64,000 bases of DNA from Diphasiastrum complanatum (taxonomy: Eukaryota > Streptophyta > Lycopodiopsida > Lycopodiales > Lycopodiaceae), in the NCBI GenBank assembly GCA_029204225.1, contig CM055102.1:27566922-27630921 (forward strand), in the 5' to 3' direction. The number at the start of each line of letters is the position of its first letter. The stretch's first letter is position 1. The notes below the pieces were generated by a model. The model was given only the letters and a program-made list of their open reading frames with translations. It did no database searches and had not been told where the DNA came from. The position numbers and the translations under genes were made by a program. Shown here one piece after another: positions 35,059 through 61,091 of the stretch.

Positions 35059-35340
35059 GAAGTGAAGAAAACTCAAATGATGAACAATAAATGTTGCTAC
35101 ACACTCTCAATAGGATCCAATAATGAAGTGCTATCTCTTCCTATGAAAGATCTTGCAACTATTTGTGAATTGATTCTCACTATCTACTCAAATCTCTCTA
35201 AAACAAAATCTATTTCACATCAAATGATGGACTATGAACAAAGTTAGGATCATTTACTCTTAGCACGTGTGAAATACACTAAGTAACCAAATTTGACTCA
35301 AACTCAATGATATTGCATGAAACAAATTGGCTATGATCTC

Positions 35341-35739
35341 AAAACAATGTCTAGACCACTTATTAACGAGATTGGTAACCATACAACTGTGAACAGAGAT
35401 CTAACAAGCAATCTCTTGACCAAACCAAATGTGTCCACCCAGGTCTAGGTGCCCTACCTAACCCTCTTCAAAAGCTTATAACTTCTGATTGGCTCAACCA
35501 AATGGAATGAAACTGATTGCATCCCTCTAAATCCTATTGGACCTCTTAAATTTCATCAAACAAAAGTATTACACTTGTCTACAGTCTAATTGGCACGAGT
35601 TTAGCCTCTTACTCTATTTTGGCTAAATAGTGGCATTACAAGTGGAAATGGGTAATTTGCCATCTATGCCAAATTTGGTCCTATCAACATCCTACACCTA
35701 GATGCTTGATATAAAAACATAAGACCCCTATATCTTAAC
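35341..35739 (-). repeat. candidate 5' LTR of element H
   Basis: A diverged primer-like site lies at about 35327-35340 (minus strand TGAGATCATAGCC, 10 of 13 positions like TGGTATCAGAGCC). The minus-strand sequence from 35739 begins TGTTAAGATATAGGGG. No second LTR is available to fix the ends. Confidence 0.35.
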
Positions 35740-36334
35740 ATAGATAATCTTTTTCAATTCTTCACAATTTCCCTTGGGAGGTGCCTTGACGGTATGTTGC
35801 GGTTTCCCTTGGTCTTCGTATGAGACCATAGGTTTGACTTTTCGGTGCTTAACGGCTTGTTGCCTTAGCACGTAAAAACCGTAGTTGCTGCCTTTGCGGT
35901 TCTTAACGGGCTTGTTTTCGACCACATTTGGACCGTAAAAAGGTTCAAATTATGTTGAAGTGATTAAAGGTGGCCTGGCCTTCAATGTACTTCAGCTTCT
36001 TGACATTCGAATATTGAAATGTATTAGGTTTGGTTACTCTTTGATCCGGATTCAAGATAGTGAATAAAAAGGGCTCCCCCCAAATTTCAAATTTCAAATA
36101 ATAAGGGAGGTGGACTGGCCAATAGGATTTGAGGCCAAAGCCCTAAAATCCACTATATATAGTGGTGCTTTGTGATTCATTTTACATGTTCATTTCAATA
36201 AAGCAGGTTGAACCTCTATCAAATTGAAATCGGATGTCCTTGCTCTTCTTTCTTGGTCCATCTCTCATGTTTTATTTGGATTTTTCTATTTGTTGGATTT
36301 GCTACTTGTTGGGATTGATCTTTGTTATACTTTG
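35740..36334 (+). other. unassigned; possible partial LTR
   Basis: No gene recognised; the 65-codon minus-strand ORF at 35728-35925 matches nothing I know. On the plus strand a palindromic TATA element (CCACTATATATAGTGG, about 36149-36164) is followed about 45 bp later by an AATAAA-type signal (about 36195), the layout of an LTR promoter and polyadenylation region. Ends not found. Confidence 0.3.
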
Positions 36335-36362
36335 TGTGTGTGTGTGTGTGTGTGCGTGTGTG
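36335..36362. repeat. (GT)n microsatellite at the edge of element I
   Basis: TG repeats with one TGCG interruption run straight into the LTR start TGTTATG, so the exact LTR edge and any target duplication are masked. Confidence 0.85.
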
Positions 36363-36875
36363 TGTTATGTTCATGGCCAGTAAGTAGGATTCAGTATACC
36401 TAGTCTAAGATACACGGTACTCCAGTAAATCAAGCTGTTAGTTATGCCACATCATACTGGATGTGACCCGAAAGTAACTAATATTTTTGTGAGGCCCAGA
36501 ACACATTTAGTTTAGACAAGGTATGAGATAGTGTATGCATGTGTAGAGTTATCAATATCAATTCTATGAATAGTTGGTCCATGCATAGGACTCTATTCTA
36601 GGTGAATCTATGTATAGGGAACTTAGGGCTATGCATGGCTATGTGCCCAGGATGCTTATGGCTCTATAAGAAGAGGCCGAACTCGCCCTACTCTTCATTG
36701 TGATCATGGATTCATTGCCAGGGTTTCACTCTACCTTCATGCTTTCTATTCCTTGGCTTGGGCGTGAAGCTTCTAGAGTTGATTGGTTGTTTCTAATTGG
36801 TTGGGTGGTTGCTGGATAGTGTGTTTTCCATTGTGTTTTGTCTTGGAAGCAGGTTGTTAGGGAGCTTCCCTTATA
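36363..36875 (+). repeat. 5' LTR of element I (513 bp), same family as J
   Basis: Starts TGTTATGTTCATGG and ends CCCTTATA, aligning over its whole length with 518-1037 and 5989-6508 in the opposite orientation. The TG...TA ends are shared. Confidence 0.88.
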
Positions 36876-36876
36876 T

Positions 36877-36888
36877 TGGTATCAGAGG
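36877..36888 (+). promoter_or_regulatory. primer-binding site of element I
   Basis: TGGTATCAGAGG, one mismatch from TGGTATCAGAGC, one base after the LTR, exactly as in element J. Confidence 0.85.
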
Positions 36889-38880
36889 AAGGCTTACGAA
36901 GATTGGAGAACATGGAGAAGGGCTGCCTTTCATCAAAATTTCAGATTGGATCATTGGAATTATCTTCCAAGGTGGATATCAAGGGTGCAAGTGGGTGTAC
37001 TATTCCGGTTTCAATTTTCATGTTGCTAAGATCCATTACTCTTGGGATTCTTTGTGGTTTTATGGAGAATTGTCCTTGAAGGCCAACTTGTGATGTTTTT
37101 TTGGAGCTTTTTCTTGTGTAGATCAAATCTTTGGTAGATCTTAATTTTCCAACAAGTGTACTTTCATTCTAGGGTTCATTAATGATGGAATTAATTATGC
37201 ATGCCGGTTCTTTCCAAGGATTTATGATTCTAGGCTATGTTTTGGTCAAAATTGCTTGGTTTTTCATGCTTTTTGGCACAAAATAGATAGTAAGAACCAA
37301 AATCCAGCATGATCATATCAATTAGATGGTTATAATTATGTAAATTGGTTTGCATGTGTTAGAGAAAGAGTTGTATGTCATGAATTTTCACTTTTTTGTA
37401 ATGAAAAAAATCGAAAAAATAGCCAAAAAATCATCATTTTTGCTTGTTTTTTTCGTAAAGTTGGATAGTAGGTGGCTGTAAAACACCATGTAGAGCTTGT
37501 AAAGAGGTGGATCAAAGTCTTTTTAAGCTTTCCCTAAAGTTAGAACCAAGAATTCCAGCAATTGAACTTGTAGGAAGTCAAAAAAGTTCAAAAAATGACC
37601 ATTTTTGGTGATTTTTGGGGGATGGATCTCTCTATATCCATAAGGAGATCATTCTGGAATTATTTAAAACATGATAAGCATTGTTTTTTACCTTTCCAGC
37701 AAGCTATCAGATCTGTAAATTGATGGCCGGTGACTTATGCACCATCTCCATCAAGTTTGAAGCTATTTTGACTTCTACAAATCAAGAAATCTTTGTTCTC
37801 AGCCTATACTGCATCTTAGGATCAGTATGAATGCTTCATGGAAGTCTAATTGATTGTTTAAGACTGTTGGTAGCATCAATTCTGGGCTGGAATGGGTGTT
37901 TGCACATTTTTTGCATGATATTGTCTTGTGGAAATGTGGCCTACTACAGATTTTCTGACACTCTGATCTCACGTGTGAAGCCTAGGTGGCAGGTTGATGT
38001 GGCAAGCATCTTGTTCACTTGGTCTCTGTCTGTATAGAGCTTTACAACACCCAATTTGGTGTCTTGTAGCCAAAGTTATGATCATTTGAAATTTTGCAGT
38101 TTTGTGAGTAAAATTGGCGAAATTTGAAATTGTTCTGATTGCATGCCAGTCATTTCCCTAATTTGTAGTACTGTGCTTGCATGAATTGGTTGCATGCTGA
38201 TTCTCAGAGCGATTCTGACATGCATGATGGATTTACAATCGATTTGAGTGATCATACGCATGTGCTTTGACAATTGGGTCACAAATAAGTGATATTGGCT
38301 GACAAATTTCGTAAAACTGAAGTTTACGTAAAAATTTTTGGAATGACATTTTGTGACTGATGTAGTGTGCTTTGCATGCCATTTGACATTGAGTTAGTAG
38401 CATTAGAAATCGGACAGTGTTTCAATTTTTCGATTTCGATTGCCTTTTGTACTAACAATATTTTCGTCAGAATTTTGAATTACATAAAATAAAGCAAAAA
38501 TTGAGTTTTCCGAAAAAATCAAAATTTCATTCATTTTTTCGTTATCTATGGAATCGATTTAGATTAGTGAATTGATTAAACTGAGTTTATCAATCGGAAT
38601 TGGTCACAGTATTTTCACTAAGTCTAAATTGTTTTCCGGTGATAGATAAGTTAAAATTGACAGAAGGAACTACAATGATTTGCCGACAGTTTTCCTATTT
38701 AGCCAATATAATACCATACAGATCTTGCATACCTAACCTTTAAATTTTGGATCAACAAACCCTTTAGACTGCTTCATGTATATATATTTTTGAATGTAGC
38801 CATTCAAGAAGGTAGTTTAAACGTCCATTTACTGGACTTTAGAATATTCTATAGCTACAGTGACAAGAAGTGTCCTTATT
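36889..38880 (+). other. element I leader, non-coding
   Basis: From 36889 to about 37858 it matches element J 5975-5040 (minus strand). Beyond that the two diverge completely and no coding sequence appears. ORFs at 36797-37093 and nearby are shared openings in the LTR and leader, not proteins I recognise. Whether 37858-38880 still belongs to element I is unknown. Confidence 0.6.
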
Positions 38881-40615
38881 GAGATAATATTGACTATTGG
38901 ACAACGAAACCATCGCAATCATCGTTCATCCGCATTACCACCGCAACCACAGCTCGCACTCGTCTACCTTTTCCCATCGCAGCCGCATCAGACCGTAATC
39001 AAACGACCATACGACTGCCATCAGACACCCTCACCGCAATACCCGAACTCCCATCTGTCCGTCACACCCGCAATCCACCGCAATTCAACCTTCAACGGTC
39101 CCGCCGTTTTCGACCACACTTCCAGTCGTACCTACTCTGGGCCGTTGCGACCGCATCCCATTCGCCGTCACCACACATTCCTCCACACAGACCTTCACGC
39201 TCCGTCCGTTTTCTCATGCTCAAATCTCGACCGGAGCAGACAACCATTCGTCAAATCTCGACCGGAGCAAGAGCCACTATCAAATCTCAACCGAAGCTCA
39301 GAAAAATCTCAACTGGAGGTCCAATTGTCAAATCTCAACCGGAGGCCCACCGTCAAATCTCAACCGGAGGCCCAATTGTCAGATCTCAACTGGAGGCCCA
39401 ATCGTCAGATCTCAACCGGAGGCCCAATCGTCAGATCTCAAATGGAGGCCCAATCGTCAAATCTCAACCGGAGGCCCACCGTCAAATCTCAACCGGAGCC
39501 ATTGTCAAATCTCAACTGGAGCCCAAGCTTCAGATCTCGACCGGCGCGTCCTTCTAAAATCTCGACCGGAGCTCTTGCTTCAAATCTCAACCGAAGCTCA
39601 GAGCACCTTTCTCACAGCTCAACCGGAGCTCACACTGTCAAATCTCAACTGGAGCTCTCTGTCAATTCTCAATCGGAGCCATCTAAGCAATCTCAACCGG
39701 CGTGAACTATTAGATCTCAACCGACGGAAGTCGCTCTAGCTCAACCAACGAAACCCGCACTCCAGCCCAGCTTCCCATCCACCTGCACTCCGTCGTTGTC
39801 ACCAACCGCAAGCCACACGCCACAACCATAACAGCTCGCAACTGATCGCCACATCCGTAATCCCAAGGCCTACCACAAATACCTCCAACGTCCCTCATCG
39901 CAATATTACGGCCTACGACTCCGTCATCACCTCCAACCATAAACGACCATCATCGACTGCAACAAACTGCCATCGACCGTCCAGCCCAATCGACCACCAT
40001 AGACAGCCACAACAGTCCTTGACCGCCATCCACCGCCATATTACGGCCTATGACTCCTACGACCTTCAACGATTGCCATCACCCGCACACAACCGTCATA
40101 GCCCACAATAGACCGCAAATAGATCGTCAGGACCGCAATCCAGGCCCATCCTTCCTTCACCTATATTCCAATCTCCCCCATCGTTACCCCGTCGTAACCG
40201 ACATTCACCGCAACTCACACTTACCACCGCATTCGCACTGCACCAAACACCATTACCACCGCAGCTGACCGTTTCTCCACCGCCACAACAGCTTTGCACC
40301 CGTCACAACCGCATCCGACCGCATTTACACCGCCCTACGACTACATTCATCCGCCCCTGATCGCAACAGACCGCCACAACCCGTAACTGACCGCACTAAC
40401 CGCACGAATCCCGATTGTTCACTAAACCCGTAACGAACCACATTTACACCACCTCCGCTGACACCACTAACACCGTCATCTACAGTCGCCACCACAATCA
40501 CATCCGTTGAAACTGCACGTTACAACTGCAAACCGCAATCCACCGCAACTGAAAACCGTAACCGTAGGAACCGCAAAAACCCAAAAAAAAAAATAAAACT
40601 TCCAAAAACACAAAA
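38881..40615 (+). repeat. C-rich, G-poor region of degenerate CCGCAA/CCGTC-like repeats
   Basis: About 1.7 kb in which the plus strand is dominated by A and C with very few G, built from loose repeats of ACCGCAA, CACCGCAA, CGACCGC and similar words. A 281-codon opening (38860-39705) and its partner at 39216-39557 are by-products of the repeats. It lies directly upstream of a gypsy-type gag, so it may be that element's 5' leader. Confidence 0.7.
39219..39715 (+). repeat. minisatellite, unit about 24-27 bp
   Basis: About 20 imperfect copies of a unit built on TCAAATCTCAACCGGAGGCC. Some copies have TCGACCGGAGC or CAATCGTCAG variants. The core CAACCGGAG is the most constant part. Confidence 0.85.
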
Positions 40616-40662
40616 AACTCAGAAAATCCAAACAACAATAAAAAAACTAACCAGTAACCAAT

Positions 40663-41995
40663 GGACCAACAAAACGATCCTCAAGTCCCAGACGATTATC
40701 CATAGGAGATCAAGTCCCCTGAAGCTGAACAGATCAGACGTCATAAGTTCTACCGAAGGAGAGCCGCACTCCAAGAGCCATCCACAAACTCGTTCAATGG
40801 ACAAAAACCTGATAGAGCTAAGTCTTCACATGCACGACCCTGTTTTTATGGTGCTGACCCCTCACAGGCCAGAACCAACCTTAATGGAGTCCCTGCTACC
40901 CACGGAGCCCATCTTGAAAGATGTACACCCAAGGTAGATCTACCAAAATTTGACGGTAGTTCAGACTCTCAAAGATTTTTGCAAATATTTGAGAATGCAT
41001 GTGATGTATATGGCGAGACATCACCCGATGTCGTGATTCAACTCTTCTCAATGACCATGATCGATCGAGCATGAGAATGGTTTTTTAACCTTGATCGTGA
41101 AGATAAACATGACTGGTCACTCTTGAAGGAGGCCTTTATCAAACGCTTCAAGCCATTTCGCTTGATAGAAAGCCCTTTTGTCAAGCTAAGTAATATCAAA
41201 ATGACAAAAGACGAACGAGTACGAGACTATATTGAGCATTTCAAACGCCTCAAAAGTCAAGTACAAGAACAACCCTTTGAACAGATGCTCATCATCTGGT
41301 TCTTAGTCGGTCTTCCAAGATGGATTAGACGCGAGCTTAAATCCAATGATGAATATACGAGCCTAAAGTTAGCTATGTCTGATGCCATTAAGGAAGAAGA
41401 CAAAGGATAAGATATTGACGAATCTAGGGAAAGGCAAGCAGCACGTGCTCCTGTCCATGAGTCGAAGCCGATCGAGGACACCCGAGATCAGCTTTGGAAA
41501 TCACAGCTGGCGTTGCTTAATAAGCAACACCAACTTCAGATGGAGAAACTCACCAATGAGTTTCAAGCTACCTTGAAGTCTATCCAAGGCAGTATGCCTG
41601 GTCAGTCAAACCCTGCACAGGTACCTTATAGACAAAAAACAATATGGTGCCCACACTACCGGGCTACACATCCTGTTGATGCTTGTCCTTCATATCGACC
41701 TATCCAAGCACATACAGTTCAACAATATGAAGAACACCCATCCCAATATGGAAATGCCTTGCCTTATCCTGACTATCCATCAGAAAGTCCAGACCCACTA
41801 GCCATACAAGATGGCTATGTAGTTATACAAGGGCCACTGCACACCATATGCTTCTGTGGTGAAACTGGCCACTTCATGGTTGATTGTCCAGACCAAGTAC
41901 CATCCTGAGTGTCCCGAATGTATAAGAAAACACAATTTCAAAGACTGTCCAAAGCAACACGCTAAGATCCTATCTACCCGTCATGTCAGTTATGA
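40663..41995 (+). pseudogene. Ty3/gypsy-type gag with three nonsense changes
   Basis: A single frame from MDQQNDPQVPDDYP (ATG 40663) reads through a gag core: CTPKVDLPKFDGSSDSQRFL, EWFFNLDREDKHDWSLLKEA, FIKRFKPFRLIESPFVKLSN, RVRDYIEHFKRLKSQVQ and WFLVGLPRWIRRELKS. A coiled-coil-like segment (SQLALLNKQHQLQMEKLTNE) and degenerate zinc motifs follow (CPHYRATHPVDAC, CFCGETGHFMVDC). Stops interrupt it near 40705 (TAG), 41072 (TGA) and 41408 (TAA), each one C-to-T step from Gln or Arg. After a TGA at 41906 a third motif, CPECIRKHNFKDC, continues in another frame. No protease or RT follows. Confidence 0.83.
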
Positions 41996-42654
41996 ATCAC
42001 AATAGGATCTTCACGACAACAACATGAGCACCATAGCAACCAACAGTTAAACCTGCTGCTCGATCGAGAAGTTTCTTGTAAACTTCTACATCACCATCCA
42101 ATACGCCAGTACCATAATGCAAAAAGACAATCTGAAATGAGTCCTTGTCGAAAGAAGATAAAACCAATATTCCGTCATCTGCTACAATGTCCAACCAAGA
42201 GCAACCTCCACAGGGAATTGACAGTTTTTCTCCCCTTCTACAAACTCAAATCTATTTGTCTTTCCACATGCAGATAAGATTTCCAATGTGCCAATACACA
42301 ACAAATCTAGGATTCAGAAATCCACTTAGAGATTCGGTTCTGAATCTCTTGTTCGACGAGGTCCTCAGGACATAGTACCTCAACCATACCTGCATCTCAC
42401 GCTATATGTTACAACATCTGTTATCCATGATGATAGATGTTAGTGTCCCCAACCCCGCCTTGTTTTGACAATGGCATATCAGAGTACATCTCATTACTCT
42501 ACAACCAATGCAAACTTGCACGTGTCAAGCTGAATTATCAATGTCGATGAATGCAAGTTTTGTTCGACAAGTGCTATATAGTTCTCACTATCTGTCACGT
42601 TTGTTTATTTCCTTGTTTCTCTTCACCTATTTTGTGTGACTGATTTTTGCATGA
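41996..42654. other. unassigned sequence between gag and element K
   Basis: No recognised protease or polymerase motif. ORFs on both strands (41997-42194 minus, 42145-42375 plus) match nothing I know. It ends at the truncated edge of element K. Confidence 0.4.
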
Positions 42655-44299
42655 GGCGACAAGAGAACGAAAAGCGCCAACAAGATCTGTGCCAGGTATC
42701 TCAACTTCTACATTAGAAGAGTTTTGTAGATTCAGTGGAGAACCACAAACATTCGAAGAAGCGATTGAATGTCTAGAAAAGGAAAAATGGATCCAAGCCA
42801 TGAACGAGGAGATGGAATCCATGAGGAAAAATCAGGTGTGGATGTTGCAACCATTACCAGATAAGTGAAAGACTGTTAAATGCAAGTGGGTATACAAGCT
42901 GAATTACGGACCGAATGGAGATATTTCTAGATATAAAGCAAGACTTGTAGAGAAGAGTTTTCTCAAAGATATGGTATTGATTATGTTGAGACCTTCTCTC
43001 CTGTCGTGAAAAATTCGTCCCTACGTTTACTGTTTGCATATGCAGCTGCTTATGATCTCAGGATTCACATCGTGGACGAGAAGACAACCTTCTTGCATGG
43101 CGAGCTAGATGAGGAAGTCTACATGGATCAACCTCCAGGCTACATTTCAGATTCACTTCCTACTTATGCATGCAGAATGCATAGGAGTATCTACGATCTG
43201 AAGCAGTCAACACGACAATGGTATAAGAAGAAAGACCAAGCCCTCAAGTCTTTAGGGTTCAAGCCACTTGTTGTTGATTCTAATGTTTATGTAAGAATAA
43301 CAGACCTAAAGATCATCATTGTACTGTGTATGTGGATGACACTTTAATATTTTGCAAAAGTGAAGAGCTTATTGCTGAGGTGAAGTATGACATCTCGAAA
43401 CATTTCGAGATTGCAGACCTGGGAGAAGCCAGATGTTATCTTGGCTTACAGATTGACAGGGACTATGAGGGAGGTAAGCTGTACCTTCATCAGTCCAGAT
43501 ATATTTAGAAAATCTCAGAAGATTTCAGGATGCTGAGTTGCAAGGGAGCAAATACTCCCATGCTTGCAGAACCAGTCCTGACGAATGAAGATTGTTCGAA
43601 GACTGAAGAAGAAAGAGAGTTGATGCAGCTTACACCATACATGAAGCTGATCGAATCGCTGATGTACCTTGCAGATAACACACGTCCTGACATTGCTTAT
43701 GCCGTGTTCAGGATGAGCCAATTATGTACAAATCCAGGATCAACTCATTGGAAGATTGCGAAACAAATTTTGCAATACCTCCGAGTAACGAAGAATTTTG
43801 GTTTGTCTTACTCTTGTGATGTAGGGTTCCGGATGCTTTCCTACAGTGATGCTAGTTGGGCATCTCTCAAGGACGACTGCAAAAGTGTCTCAGGAGGGTG
43901 CACCATCACGTCAGGAGCAGCAATTCTCTGGGTCAGCAAGAAGCAGACCATCGTGGCTTAGTCATCCTGCGAAGCAGAGTACATTGCAGCAACAAAGATG
44001 GCTAATGAAATCATTTGGCTCAAACAGTTCCTTGACGAATTGGGCGAAACAAGTTGCAGATGGACAATACATCTGCAATACATCTTCCACAGGATCCTAT
44101 GTTTCATTCAAGGATGAAACACATTGCAATCAAGTATCACTTGATAAGGAATCTGATCGGGAAGAAGATGTTGAAGACTATCTTCATTGGAACAAAGGAG
44201 ATGGTGGCTGACATTTTCACAAAGGCCTTAGACAAAGGTCTGTTCGAGAAACAGAGGAGCATCTTGGAGTCATCAAGCTACCACACTTTGAGAGGGAGC
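42655..44299 (+). pseudogene. copia reverse transcriptase and RNase H (element K)
   Basis: Linker end FSGEPQTFEEAIECLEKEKW, then KCKWVYKLNYGPNGDISRYK. Frameshifts follow, then DEKTTFLHGELDEEVYMDQP, RSIYDLKQSTRQWYKKKDQA, and YVDDTLIFCKSEELIAEVKY with an intact YVDD (about 43326). Next come DLGEARCYLGLQIDRDYEGG, a TAG, DNTRPDIAYAVFRMSQL, then RNase H (YSDASWASLKDDCKSVSGG, WVSKKQTIVA, a TAG, SSCEAEYIAATKMANEIIWL) and, in another frame, MVADIFTKALDKGLFEKQ. At least four stops or frameshifts. The polypurine run GAGAGGGAGC precedes the LTR. Confidence 0.87.
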
Positions 44300-45186
44300 T
44301 GAAGAAACAAAACGTTTCTATTACCAAAGCTTTTCTAGCCTTCAGCCCTCAGTCTGAAGAAAAGACACGAAGCGAAAATGTTCGCGAATACCCTGACGAA
44401 GAGACATGAACGCGAAAAGTTTGCGAAAGAAAATTTTCGTGATACAGCAGGAAAATGTCAGACGACGCAAAAGCCAAACGGCTCGAAGCAACACAAAATT
44501 CTTCACGACACTTTTTGACCTTCATGCTCCAAAGGATCAGGAAGATCATGCAAGTACCAAGAAGTACAAAAACCCCTGATCTGATATGATGACATCAGCG
44601 GAAGAGCGTTAGGACGTGCCTAACCCACCTCTCTTGTAATCCGTGATTAGTTATAGATTTTTTAGTCTATCTGATCTGGTGTGCTACTCTGAATGTATAA
44701 GATACATACAGTAGGAGATAAATATACATAGAATATAGATTACAGAATAGAAGTCCGAGCGAGACAAGTTTTGTAAGCAGGATCCATAGAGATCCAAGAA
44801 GTCCGCTAGTAAGCGAGACATATTACTCGTGGGAGAACATTGCTTCTCTCACGCCAACGCACTGTGTGGGTCTGTCATACAACACTCGAAATCAAGAGGA
44901 TCAATAGATGATACTGTAGCTATTATGCACATATCACTTTTATTTTAGTCTGATATTGAATGAATTATTGTCTGCCATCGCTTGTGTATCTCATTCACTC
45001 ATTTATCAATTTCGCACACTGGTTCAGTTTTTGTTGAATGCTGTGTTAATCTAAAACGTAGATCAACAGTGTCTATCTACATTCTGGAGGATTGTAGGAA
45101 TGATATAGCCGGCAGTGACCAACAATCATATCTAAAATCCATCCGAATTGTTTTTCGTTCGCGATTAATTTGATTTCACTGCAGCA
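44300..45186 (+). repeat. 3' LTR of element K (887 bp)
   Basis: Starts TGAAGAAACAAAACG after GAGAGGGAGC and ends TTTCACTGCAGCA. It aligns with the element L 3' LTR (56150-57065), for example at the GTCCGCTAGTAAGCG block and at TTCGCACACTGG. Confidence 0.83.
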
Positions 45187-46040
45187 ATGTCAATATCAGG
45201 GCTTGTTCAAGTTTCATTTCATTTTGTTTCGTTTCGTCCTGTTTCGCTTCATTTCGTTTCGTTCTTTTGAGAGCTTGATTGATATTTGCAATTAGCGTTA
45301 CCCATATTTTTTGCATCAATGTTACTTCTCATTTTCAATTTGACATGTAAGTTTTGAGCTTGCAAAAGAAAATAGAAAAAGAACTCTATTCCTTTCCAAT
45401 TTTATGGATTACCTTTCAGGTGACAATTTATTTGATTCTTTGCTTTTCTTTGAAAAGAAAACGTGCAATTCACAAAGCAAGGCCAAGCTAGATAGAAAGA
45501 ACTCCAAACTAACCTTGCCAAAATCAATGGCAAAGAGTTGCTTGATATGTGTCAAGCTTAAATCTTACATGATTGGATGGTGGAAATCGTGTTTGGGGAA
45601 TCTCATGATCCACTATATTATTAAGTTCTCAGTTTTCCTTTGCAATTTTATTGGTTGTGATTTTTAGCACTTAAAACATGGAGCCCTCATGGATAGAATC
45701 TCGAACATAAGGAGCCCTCTTGGATGAAAATGTGAACATATGGTTCTTGGAGCCTTCTTGAATGGAATCTATGGACTACTACACAAGGTATAATTTTTGG
45801 GCAAAACTTGTGTGACATATATTGAGCTTAATAATGTGCACTTATTAAAATATTATAAATAGTAAGGTCTCTTGGTCATCTTGTCACCTCACCTCGAGTT
45901 GGATATCTATAATATCTATAGTATGTCGCTAAGCTCACATTATCTAGCATGAATGCACCAAGAAGACCAAGCCTTTGATTTCCATGATATGCCTTTGAAG
46001 TAGCTCACATTATCTAGATCATTCATGATGCATTCCTTTG
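45187..46040. other. no feature recognised
   Basis: Mixed AT-rich sequence. The ORF 45404-45667 (87 codons) has no recognisable content. Confidence 0.45.
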
Positions 46041-46350
46041 CTACAAGAAGATCCAAAGGAGCACATAGAAGATAAAAAATATATTGAAGGAATCATGGCT
46101 ACAAGAAGATCATAAGGAACACAAAAAAGATAACTAATACATTGAAGGAATCATTGATACAAGAAGATCACAAAGAGCACAAAAAAGATGACTAATACAT
46201 TGAAGGAATCACAAAAAAGATAACTAATACATTGACGGAATCATTGATACAAGGAGGAGCACAGAAAAGATAAAAAATATATTGAAGGAATCACTGATAC
46301 CAGAAGATCACAAGGAGCACAAAAAAGATAAAAAATATATTGAAGGAGGA
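46041..46350 (+). repeat. minisatellite, unit about 57 bp
   Basis: Five to six imperfect units of ACAAGAAGATCACAAGGAGC followed by ACAAAAAAGATAACTAATAC and ATTGAAGGAATCATTGAT, one unit shortened. It lies about 240 bp upstream of the first exon of the Rossmann-fold gene. Confidence 0.85.
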
Positions 46351-46586
46351 TTGAAATATTGAAGGAGAAGGAAGAGGAGGAGGAGAGGAGCAAACAAACG
46401 ATATTAAAGATGGTGAAGGAGAAGATGGGAGCGACGAGGATAATGGATGAAGCAATGAAGCGTGGAGGAGATGCCTCCTCCTTGCTCTAGCAATCCCCTG
46501 CTGTCTTGTGTTGCGGATCTTGAACAGGCAGTTTAGCCTGCAGGCCTTTGGCATTTTCTTGCTCTTCTTGCGTAGCTTTCGGCTGT

Positions 46587-61091
<14,505 letters not shown>

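Larger units (their letters stand above)
32843..35110 (-). mobile_element. copia element H, gag to integrase, 3' half missing
   Basis: A minus-strand copia of a different family from A and C. Gag, zinc knuckle, protease, pre-integrase and integrase are in order from right to left, then the element is cut at about 32843 within the integrase-RT linker. RT, RNase H and the 3' LTR are absent. Its reading frames are longer than those of most neighbours, so it is probably younger. Confidence 0.82.
42655..45186 (+). mobile_element. copia element K, 5'-truncated, with 3' LTR
   Basis: Same family as element L. It starts in the integrase-RT linker (ATRERKAPTRSVPGIS, compare STRERRAPARFVPGSS in L) and continues through RT, RNase H, polypurine tract and 3' LTR. 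LTR, gag, protease and integrase are missing. Ends: 42655 (truncation) and 45186 (LTR end ...GCAGCA). Confidence 0.85.

Noticed and set aside
38860-39705. 281-codon ORF rich in Pro/Ser/Asn
   Set aside because: Arises from the C-rich words and minisatellite; a second long frame overlaps it in another phase, and neither has a domain.
41997-42194. Minus-strand ORF of 65 codons between gag and element K
   Set aside because: No recognised family and opposite to the gag; probably a shadow.
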